NCBI GenBank assembly: GCA_944324625.1
Contig: CALUWZ010000114.1
Location: 1 to 5,793 of the forward strand
Direction of reading: 5' to 3'
DNA: 5,793 nt
Source of the DNA: an uncultured Mailhella sp.
GTDB lineage: Bacteria > Desulfobacterota > Desulfovibrionia > Desulfovibrionales > Desulfovibrionaceae
The translations under genes were made by a program, and so were the position numbers. Below, piece after piece: positions 1-4,432 of this stretch. The notes beneath the pieces are model-generated. The model did not search any database and was not told where the DNA came from. It was given only the letters and a program-made list of their open reading frames with translations. How positions within the stretch are numbered: position 1 is the stretch's first letter; every line of letters starts with the position of its first letter.

Positions 1-60
1 GGTTAACGGTTTGAAAAAACATGTTTTTTTTATATGGGAAAAAAAGCACGTATTTTTTTG

Positions 61-102
61 TAATGCATAAATGCAGTAAAATATAAAATAATGTATGCAT
101 TA
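61..102. repeat. Inverted repeat TAATGCAT ... ATGCATTA
   Basis: TAATGCAT at 61-68 is the exact reverse complement of ATGCATTA at 95-102, with 26 AT-rich bases between. The stem is weak and no T-tract follows, so it does not look like a terminator. The core AATGCAT recurs at 303-309 and 397-403. It could be a protein-binding repeat or chance in a low-complexity region. Confidence 0.35.
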
Positions 103-339
103 GAGGCTGAAAAAAGGCTTTTTAAGTGATTTTTGTTATTTTTTTTGTCATAAACAGTATGTCATATTTTTTTGCATGCCGTTTATAAAATTCAAAAATT
201 GTAAAAATACAAAAATGTATAAAAATTTTTATCTATAAAAACAATATATTATAAAAATATTTTGTGTTTGTTTGTTTTGTGTGTTTTACAAAAATGTTAT
301 AAAATGCATGGTTTTTTTTGGAAAAAATTATGGTACTGC

Positions 340-367
340 TTGAAATATAAAGAAAAAATAGTATCAT
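340..367 (+). promoter_or_regulatory. Candidate promoter of the EVE-domain gene
   Basis: TTGAAA (340-345, five of six matches to the sigma-70 -35 box) and TATCAT (362-367, five of six to the -10 box) are separated by 16 bases. Transcription would start near 374, giving an untranslated leader of about 60 bases before the ATG at 436. The region is so AT-rich that chance matches are common, so this is only the best-placed candidate. Confidence 0.4.
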
Positions 368-402
368 TGAGTTGCTGTCCGTAAAAGTGAGTTGAAAATG
401 CA

Positions 403-418
403 TTGAAAGCGTTTTCAA
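403..418. promoter_or_regulatory. LacI/CcpA-type operator-like palindrome
   Basis: TTGAAAGCGTTTTCAA is a 16-base palindrome with a single mismatch pair around a central CG. Its inner 14 bases (404-417) fit the catabolite-responsive element consensus TGWAANCGNTNWCA at every defined position. It lies downstream of the candidate promoter and 18 bases before the EVE start codon, where a LacI/GalR-family protein could act as a roadblock. The match is seen in the sequence; the binding protein and function are inferred, and no regulator gene is in the window. Confidence 0.4.
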
Positions 419-435
419 ATTATAGGGAGGAAAAT

Positions 436-891
436 ATGCAGTATTGGCTTTTTAAAACGGAACCCCATTGCTTTGGGATTGAAGATTTGAAAAATGCACC
501 GAATCAGACTACGTCTTGGGACGGCGTCCGGAATTATCAGGCCCGCAATTTTATGAAGTCCATGAAAAAAGGCGAGTTGGGCTTTTTTTACCACAGCGGG
601 AAAAATCCTGAAATCATCGGAATTGTGGAAATTGTGAAGGAAGCCTATCCGGATCATTTTTCATGGGACATGTTCAATGAGCATTATGATCCGAAGTCCA
701 CACCCGAGAAGCCTTTGTGGTTTATGGTGGATGTAAGGCTTGTCAGAGAATTTGCCGAACCCATTCCCAGAAAAAGGCTTGCGGAAGAAATCGCCCTTGC
801 CGGCATGGAGCTTATGCGCAGGGGAAGCAGGCTTTCCGTTCAGCCCGTAAGCAAAGAGCATTTTGAGCATATTGCTGCCATGGCAAAATAA
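436..891 (+). CDS. Stand-alone EVE-domain protein (THYN1-like)
   Basis: This 151-residue protein is essentially one EVE domain, a PUA/YTH-like fold. Family hallmarks are visible: the N-terminal WLFKTEP (residues 4-10), WDGVRNYQARNFM (28-40), the FFYHSG strand (50-55), and LMRRGSRLSVQPV (126-138) near the C-terminus. Family members are thought to bind modified bases in nucleic acids; the role of the free-standing bacterial form is not established. It is a soluble cytoplasmic protein with no signal peptide or membrane segment. The start at 436 is chosen because GGGAGG (425-430) lies a good distance upstream and the conserved WLFK follows at once. A TTG 33 bases upstream (403) is in frame but would add residues without family support. 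It appears to be a single-gene unit, separated from aor by a 203-base gap holding an inverted repeat, and nothing links it functionally to the cofactor genes. Confidence 0.92.
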   Translation: MQYWLFKTEPHCFGIEDLKNAPNQTTSWDGVRNYQARNFMKSMKKGELGFFYHSGKNPEIIGIVEIVKEAYPDHFSWDMFNEHYDPKSTPEKPLWFMVDVRLVREFAEPIPRKRLAEEIALAGMELMRRGSRLSVQPVSKEHFEHIAAMAK

Positions 892-929
892 ATTAATTAT
901 TTATTTTATTAAATTTTGTTGAAAAAATG

Positions 930-958
930 TTGAAATAGCATTTTGAGTATGCTATTTT
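930..958 (+). promoter_or_regulatory. Candidate promoter of aor with extended -10
   Basis: TTGAAA (930-935, five of six) is followed after exactly 17 bases by TATTTT (953-958, four of six), preceded by TGC (950-952), an extended -10 motif. The predicted start at about 964-966 coincides with the first base of riboswitch helix P1 at 965. That coincidence is the main support, because both elements were located independently. An inverted repeat occupies the whole spacer and overlaps both boxes. Confidence 0.6.
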
Positions 959-963
959 ATTTT
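933..963. promoter_or_regulatory. Inverted repeat over the aor promoter: operator and/or weak terminator of the EVE gene
   Basis: AAATAGCAT (933-941) and ATGCTATTT (949-957) are perfect 9-bp arms around a 7-base centre. On the + strand the hairpin is followed by TATTTT, so it could end the EVE transcript, but its G+C content is low and the T-tract is interrupted. It also spans the space from the -35 to the -10 box of the likely aor promoter, the usual place for a repressor operator. A metal-responsive regulator (ModE- or TunR-like) is one possibility, but I see no consensus that identifies the protein. Confidence 0.5.
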
Positions 964-964
964 C

Positions 965-1055
965 GATAAATCGAGACTGTCTGGAATTCATGGAGACAGT
1001 CCAATGGGTGCTAACCATTTTCTTTTAGTGCCTCCCACCTTTGGAAAGATTTATC
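965..1055 (+). promoter_or_regulatory. Moco/Tuco riboswitch aptamer (MOCO RNA motif)
   Basis: This is a leader RNA aptamer that senses molybdenum or tungsten cofactor. P1 is a perfect 8-bp helix, GATAAATC (965-972) with GATTTATC (1048-1055). P2 is a perfect 8-bp helix, 975-982 with 994-1001, closed by an 11-base loop. P4 pairs 1007-1014 with 1025-1032, including two wobble pairs and a 10-base loop. Next comes the conserved core, CCTCCC (1031-1036) and TTTGGAAAG (1040-1048), running straight into the 3' strand of P1. The order P4 end, TCCC, TGGAAAG, P1 matches what I recall of the E. coli moaA leader of this class. The multi-part P3 domain found there is absent; P3-less members have been proposed to sense the tungsten cofactor, which fits the AOR gene downstream. 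A competing 5-bp hairpin (1003-1007 with 1015-1019) is less consistent with the family fold. Confidence 0.88.
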
Positions 1056-1090
1056 ATGTTCTTTATCATATTTTAACATACTTGGAGGCA
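1029..1090 (+). promoter_or_regulatory. aor: Predicted expression platform: aptamer CCTCC pairs with the aor Shine-Dalgarno
   Basis: TGCCTCC (1029-1035), part of P4 and the conserved core, is a perfect 7-base complement of GGAGGCA (1084-1090), which contains the aor ribosome binding site GGAGG (1084-1088). The two structures exclude each other: a folded aptamer keeps TGCCTCC and frees the site, while a misfolded one can mask it. This predicts a translational switch that turns on with ligand. The linker also carries a second copy of TTTATCAT (1062-1069, first copy 1050-1057), so the 5' strand of P1 could pair in a second register, and a 5-bp hairpin ATGTT/AACAT (1056-1060 with 1075-1079). I see no strong terminator hairpin before the start codon. 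The pairing is seen; the switching direction is inferred. Confidence 0.55.
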
Positions 1091-1094
1091 AAGT

Positions 1095-2903
1095 ATGAAA
1101 ACTTCTTACATGGGCAAAGTTGCCCGCATTAATCTTACGACCGGCGAAATTAAGGTTGAATCTTTGGATTTTGATTTGGCAAAGAAGTTTATCGGCGGCC
1201 GCGGTCTCGGTACTGCCATGCTTTATGAAGAAGGCATTGCAAAAGTGGAACCCCTTTCTGCCGACAATAAACTTATTTACATCACAGGTCCCATGACAGG
1301 CACGGCTTCCCCGACTGCCGGCCGTTATATGGTTGTGACCAAATCTCCTCTTACCGGCATGATTGCCAGCTCCAACTCAGGCGGTGTCTGGGGTGCAAAG
1401 CTCAAATATGCAGGATGGGATGCCATCATTGTTGAAGGTAAAGCCAAATCATGGGTTTACATTAACATTGAAGACGACAAAATTGAAATTCTTCCGGCTG
1501 ATAAGTATGTAGGCATGCTGAGCGAAGCATGTGATGAAGCGTTTAAAGAAGTTCATCCCAAAGCATCTGTTTTGAATATCGGACCTGCAGGTGAACATTT
1601 GTCCCTTCTTGCCGCTATCATGAACGATAAAGACCGTGCAGCAGGCAGAAGCGGCGTAGGTGCCGTAATGGGTTCCAAAAATCTGAAAGCCATTACCGTT
1701 ACCGCAAGCAAGAATGCCGTTGAACCTCACGATGCCGACAAGCTCAAAGAAGCTATGAAAGCATGCCTGAAAAAAATCAAGGACAACCCTGTAACAAGCC
1801 AAGGCCTTCCCACTTACGGAACTGCTGTGCTTGTTAATATTATCAACAATACCGGCGTATTTCCTACCAAAAACTGGCAGGAAAGCTATTACAAGGAAGC
1901 CGATGATATTTCCGGCGAAACCTTGAAAGACAAATATTTGGTTAAAAATAATTTCTGCCACCGCTGTCAAATCGGCTGCGGCCGCGTTGTTACCATTGAC
2001 GGCAACAAAGTTGCGGGCGGTCCCGAATACGAACCTCTCTGGGCTTACGGCGGAAACTGCGGAAACAATGATTTGAACGCCATTGATAAAGCCAACTTCT
2101 ACTGCAATGAATACGGCATGGACGCTATTTCCGTTCCCTGCACCATTGCGGCAGCCATGGAACTTTATCAGCTCGGCGCAATTACCGATGCCGACTGCGA
2201 CGGCATGCCGCTGAAATGGGGCAGTGCCGAAGCCATTGTGGAATGGACCAAACGCATGGGCGAAGCAAGTTCTCCTCTTGCCAAACTTATGGCTGACGGT
2301 TCTTACCGCCTCTGCGAACACTACGGTCACCCCGAAGTGTCCATGAGCGTGAAAAAGCAGGAAATGCCCGCTTATGACGCACGCGGCGTTCAAGGCATCG
2401 GCATTACATACGCCACCAGCAACCGCGGCGGCTGCCATGTTCGCGGCTATCTGATTTCTCCCGAAATCCTCGGTCTGCCCGAACAGCTTGACCGCACAAC
2501 CACTGAAGGCAAAGCAGCATGGTGCAAAATCTTCCAAGATTTGACCGCTGTCATTGACTCTATGGGTCTTTGCCTTTTCTCATCTTTTGCCCTTGGTGCG
2601 CCTGAATATGCAGCTCTTTTGAATGCAGGCACGGGCACTGAATACGATGTGAACGGTTTGCTTGAAGTCGGCGAACGTATTTATAATATTGAACGTCTGT
2701 TCAATAAGGCTGCAGGCATGAAACCTGAAGACGACCGCTTGCCCAAGCGCTTGACTGAAGAAGCCATTCCTGACGGTCCTTCAAAGGGTATGGTAAGCCA
2801 GATTAAAGTAACCCTGCCTCAATACTATGAAGCCCGCGGCTGGAAAGATGCTTTCCCGACCAAGGAAACACTTGATAGATTGGGATTGGTTGAAAAGAAC
2901 TGA
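1095..2903 (+). CDS. aor: Aldehyde:ferredoxin oxidoreductase (tungsten enzyme)
   Basis: This enzyme oxidises aldehydes to carboxylic acids, passing electrons to ferredoxin, or reduces acids in reverse. It uses a tungsten bis-pterin centre and a [4Fe-4S] cluster and works in the cytoplasm. At 602 residues it is full length for the family. Cluster ligands are Cys288, Cys291 and Cys295 (CxxCxxxC) plus Cys493, close to the 288/291/295/494 I recall for the Pyrococcus furiosus enzyme. Cys493 ends the pterin-binding motif DSMGLC (488-493). Glu313 in GPEYE and His448 in GGCHVRG match the active-site acid and histidine. The N-terminal pterin-binding domain shows IGGRGLG and a GRYMVVTKSPLTG stretch. 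The start follows GGAGG by six bases, and the protein begins with the usual MGKVARINLTTGE. The gene has its own promoter, riboswitch leader and terminator. Codon use is strongly biased: no ATA codon and only two AGA among arginines, which suggests high expression. The exact substrate cannot be read from the sequence. Confidence 0.96.
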   Translation: MKTSYMGKVARINLTTGEIKVESLDFDLAKKFIGGRGLGTAMLYEEGIAKVEPLSADNKLIYITGPMTGTASPTAGRYMVVTKSPLTGMIASSNSGGVWGAKLKYAGWDAIIVEGKAKSWVYINIEDDKIEILPADKYVGMLSEACDEAFKEVHPKASVLNIGPAGEHLSLLAAIMNDKDRAAGRSGVGAVMGSKNLKAITVTASKNAVEPHDADKLKEAMKACLKKIKDNPVTSQGLPTYGTAVLVNIINNTGVFPTKNWQESYYKEADDISGETLKDKYLVKNNFCHRCQIGCGRVVTIDGNKVAGGPEYEPLWAYGGNCGNNDLNAIDKANFYCNEYGMDAISVPCTIAAAMELYQLGAITDADCDGMPLKWGSAEAIVEWTKRMGEASSPLAKLMADGSYRLCEHYGHPEVSMSVKKQEMPAYDARGVQGIGITYATSNRGGCHVRGYLISPEILGLPEQLDRTTTEGKAAWCKIFQDLTAVIDSMGLCLFSSFALGAPEYAALLNAGTGTEYDVNGLLEVGERIYNIERLFNKAAGMKPEDDRLPKRLTEEAIPDGPSKGMVSQIKVTLPQYYEARGWKDAFPTKETLDRLGLVEKN

Positions 2904-2927
2904 TCAGTAACGCTTTTGGCGAAATAT

Positions 2928-2975
2928 ATACCCTTAGCCTGCCTGAAATTTCAGGTCGGCTAGGGGTATTTTTTT
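2928..2975 (+). terminator. Strong rho-independent terminator after aor
   Basis: A long hairpin pairs 2928-2946 with 2951-2969, around a 4-base loop, with one mismatch (2940/2957) and two G-T wobbles. Its tip is the palindrome CCTGAAATTTCAGG (2942-2955). Seven T residues (2969-2975) follow directly. The next Shine-Dalgarno begins at 2976, so the terminator abuts the translation start of moaD and leaves no room for a promoter between them. Confidence 0.92.
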
Positions 2976-2986
2976 AAGAGGAAAAC

Positions 2987-3208
2987 ATGATTGAAGTAAG
3001 ACTCTTTGCCACACTGAGAGAAAACCGCGAGAAAATTTATTTTCTGCCTGCGGAAAATTTTCATTGTGCGCTTGATATTTACAATCATTTAAATATTCCG
3101 GCGGACGAAGTCAGCACGCTGCTTATCAACGGTTTTCATAAAAAACCGCACGACGAAGTGAAAGACAACGATATTTTGGCGCTGTTTCCGCCTGTCGGGG
3201 GAGGCTAG
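2987..3208 (+). CDS. moaD: MoaD/ThiS-family sulfur carrier, small subunit of molybdopterin synthase
   Basis: This 73-residue protein has the beta-grasp (ubiquitin-like) fold and ends in the functional diglycine tail (FPPVGGG). The tail is adenylylated by the neighbouring MoeB-like enzyme, becomes a thiocarboxylate, and supplies sulfur for the dithiolene of molybdopterin. It opens with IEVRLFATLRE, the typical MoaD first strand, and ends with a DNDILALFPPVGGG stretch like MoaD rather than ThiS. The context of moaC, moaA and mog supports MoaD. The start follows AAGAGG (2976-2981) by five bases. The partner MoaE is not in the window. Because the gene sits right behind the aor terminator, its transcription must come from read-through or a promoter inside aor. 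Its last three codons also form the ribosome binding site of the next gene. Confidence 0.88.
   Translation: MIEVRLFATLRENREKIYFLPAENFHCALDIYNHLNIPADEVSTLLINGFHKKPHDEVKDNDILALFPPVGGG
3197..3204 (+). promoter_or_regulatory. Ribosome binding site of moeB made from the Gly codons of the MoaD tail
   Basis: GGGGGAGG covers most of the codons GGG-GGA-GGC for the last three glycines of MoaD and is an ideal Shine-Dalgarno, with GGAGG (3200-3204) seven bases before the ATG at 3212. The moaD stop (3206-3208) lies between, so the two genes are probably translationally coupled. Confidence 0.8.
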
Positions 3209-3211
3209 GCC

Positions 3212-3931
3212 ATGGACGGTTCACGTTATGCAAGGCAAATGCTTTTGCCCGAGCTTGGTGAAAGCGGTCAGAAAAAATTGGCGTCATCCAAAGCTCTTGT
3301 AATAGGCTGCGGCGGTCTCGGTACCCCTGCTGCCGCCTATCTTGCCGAGGCAGGGGTGGGACATTTGGAACTTATTGATACGGATACTGTTTCCGTCACC
3401 AATCTGAACAGGCAGTTTTTTTATACGGAAAAAGACATTGATTCCTATAAAGCTCATGTGGCCCAGCGGGTTGTCAGGAGCATGAACGGAGAAATTTCCG
3501 TGCACGGCAAGGCTCAGCATATTGACGGCGATCATATTGACGCGGATATTGAAGGTTTTGATGTCGTGCTTGACTGCGTGGACAGTTTGGCTGTGCGCAG
3601 AATTGTTCATGATGCCTGTCTGAAGCAGGATATTCCTTTGGTCGAAGGCGGCATAGACGGCTTTTACGGTTTTGTTTCCTGCATAAAAAAAGGATTTCCC
3701 TGTTTGAACTGCATGGATTTTTTCAGCGGAAAGCAAAAAGACGTAATTCCTGTTTTGGGTGCCGTGGCAGGCATAATCGGTTCCATGCAGGCGCTTGAAG
3801 CCATAAAAATTCTGCTTGGCACGGATGACGCTTTGTTCGGAAAAATTTTGTATTATGACGCAAAGCGTCAGGAACTGGAAACAGTGGAAATTCCGTATAA
3901 GGACGGCTGCGGCTGCCGTTCTGAGAGATAA
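3212..3931 (+). CDS. moeB: MoeB/ThiF/HesA-family adenylyltransferase (E1-like), activator of MoaD
   Basis: This 239-residue E1-like enzyme is expected to adenylylate the C-terminal glycine of MoaD with ATP. The nucleotide-binding loop GCGGLG is at 32-37. ELIDTDTVSVTNLNRQFF (53-70) carries the acidic strand end and the conserved Asn-Arg of the active site (N66, R67). DCVDS (121-125) holds the catalytic Asp pair, and GIIGSMQALEAIK (187-199) is the family helix. A structural zinc site is suggested by CLNC (164-167) and a C-terminal Cys pair. Two oddities: the C-terminal pair is C233-G-C235 (CxC rather than the usual CxxC), and the loop before PVLGAVAG (about 174-179, KQKDVI) lacks the cysteine usually found there in ThiF and MoeB. 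The fold is certain; MoeB is chosen over ThiF because of the moaD, moaC and moaA neighbours. There is no rhodanese domain. Confidence 0.85.
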   Translation: MDGSRYARQMLLPELGESGQKKLASSKALVIGCGGLGTPAAAYLAEAGVGHLELIDTDTVSVTNLNRQFFYTEKDIDSYKAHVAQRVVRSMNGEISVHGKAQHIDGDHIDADIEGFDVVLDCVDSLAVRRIVHDACLKQDIPLVEGGIDGFYGFVSCIKKGFPCLNCMDFFSGKQKDVIPVLGAVAGIIGSMQALEAIKILLGTDDALFGKILYYDAKRQELETVEIPYKDGCGCRSER

Positions 3932-3943
3932 AAGGAGACATTC

Positions 3944-4432
3944 ATGGCTGAAGGTTTTACCCATTTTGATGACAGCGGCAATGCTGTCATGGTGGATGTG
4001 ACAGACAAAAAAATTACAGCCCGCACGGCAGTGGCCGAGGGTACTATTTTCTGCAATAAAGCCATTATTGACGCCATATTGAGCAAGAATATCAAAAAAG
4101 GCGATGTTCTCGGCGTTGCCCGCGTAGCAGGCATAATGGCGGTAAAGCAGACGGCAAACCTGATTCCCATGTGTCATCCTCTGCTTATCTCCAAAAGCAG
4201 CATTGATTTTGAAATAAATGAGGAAAACAAGAGTATTAAGGCAATATGCACCGTAAAGATCGAAGGAAAAACAGGAGTGGAAATGGAAGCGCTTACGGGC
4301 GTGAACATTGCGCTTTTGACTATTTATGATATGTGCAAGGCTGTGGACAAGCGCATGGTGCTTTCCGATATTCATTTGGTGGAAAAACACGGCGGAAAAA
4401 GTGCCGATTTTTATTTTGACGAGGCAAAGTAA
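3944..4432 (+). CDS. moaC: Cyclic pyranopterin monophosphate synthase MoaC
   Basis: MoaC converts 3',8-cyclo-7,8-dihydro-GTP made by MoaA into cyclic pyranopterin monophosphate, completing the first stage of pterin cofactor synthesis in the cytoplasm. At 162 residues it is full length. Signatures: MVDVTDK (16-22), [12 protein letters not shown] (59-70), LIPMCHPL (73-80, with His78), [12 protein letters not shown] (108-119) and YDMCKAVDK (128-136). Asp129 and Lys132 correspond to the catalytic Asp128 and Lys131 of E. coli MoaC, and His78 to His77. AAGGAG (3932-3937) lies six bases before the start, in a 12-base gap after moeB. The stop codon overlaps the moaA start by one base (TAATG at 4430-4434), which points to translational coupling. 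Confidence 0.97.
   Translation: MAEGFTHFDDSGNAVMVDVTDKKITARTAVAEGTIFCNKAIIDAILSKNIKKGDVLGVARVAGIMAVKQTANLIPMCHPLLISKSSIDFEINEENKSIKAICTVKIEGKTGVEMEALTGVNIALLTIYDMCKAVDKRMVLSDIHLVEKHGGKSADFYFDEAK

Larger units (their letters stand above)
1..435. other. AT-rich non-coding region upstream of the EVE gene
   Basis: About 23% G+C over the first 420 bases by hand count, against clearly higher values in the genes that follow. It is full of A and T runs, and I see no convincing gene on either strand. It holds a perfect 16-bp palindrome in A/T runs (14-29), an 8-bp inverted repeat (61-68 with 95-102), a direct repeat TGTCATA (146-152 and 160-166), several copies of AATGCAT, a candidate promoter (340-367) and a LacI-type operator-like palindrome (403-418). 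What lies to the left is unknown. The base composition could be ordinary intergenic DNA of an AT-rich genome or a sign of a transferred or silenced segment; the window alone does not decide. Confidence 0.7.

Noticed and set aside
14..29. Perfect palindrome AAAAAAC-AT-GTTTTTT as a possible terminator
   Set aside because: There is no room for a stable hairpin loop and almost no G-C pairs; it is best read as low-complexity sequence.
233..418. Small minus-strand frame of 61 residues in the AT-rich leader
   Set aside because: Composition is that of AT-rich non-coding DNA, with no ribosome site I trust, and it overlaps the promoter and operator-like elements of the EVE gene.
403..435. Upstream TTG start that would lengthen the EVE protein by 11 residues
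   Set aside because: The ATG at 436 has a strong GGGAGG at a good distance and begins at the conserved WLFK motif; the TTG lies inside the operator-like palindrome.
1003..1019. Hairpin AATGG...CCATT as riboswitch P4
   Set aside because: It is only 5 bp and does not end next to TCCC. The alternative 1007-1014 with 1025-1032 runs directly into TCCC as expected for the class.
1449..2537. 362-residue open frame on the minus strand within aor
   Set aside because: It is fully covered by the aor gene with all its ligands in place; the translation is low-complexity (Phe, Asn, Ala, Val) without motifs.
2887..2930. Promoter for moaD between aor and the terminator
   Set aside because: TTGAAA at 2890-2895 has no -10 box at the right distance, and TATATA at 2925-2930 has no matching -35. 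A start there would also be stopped by the terminator.
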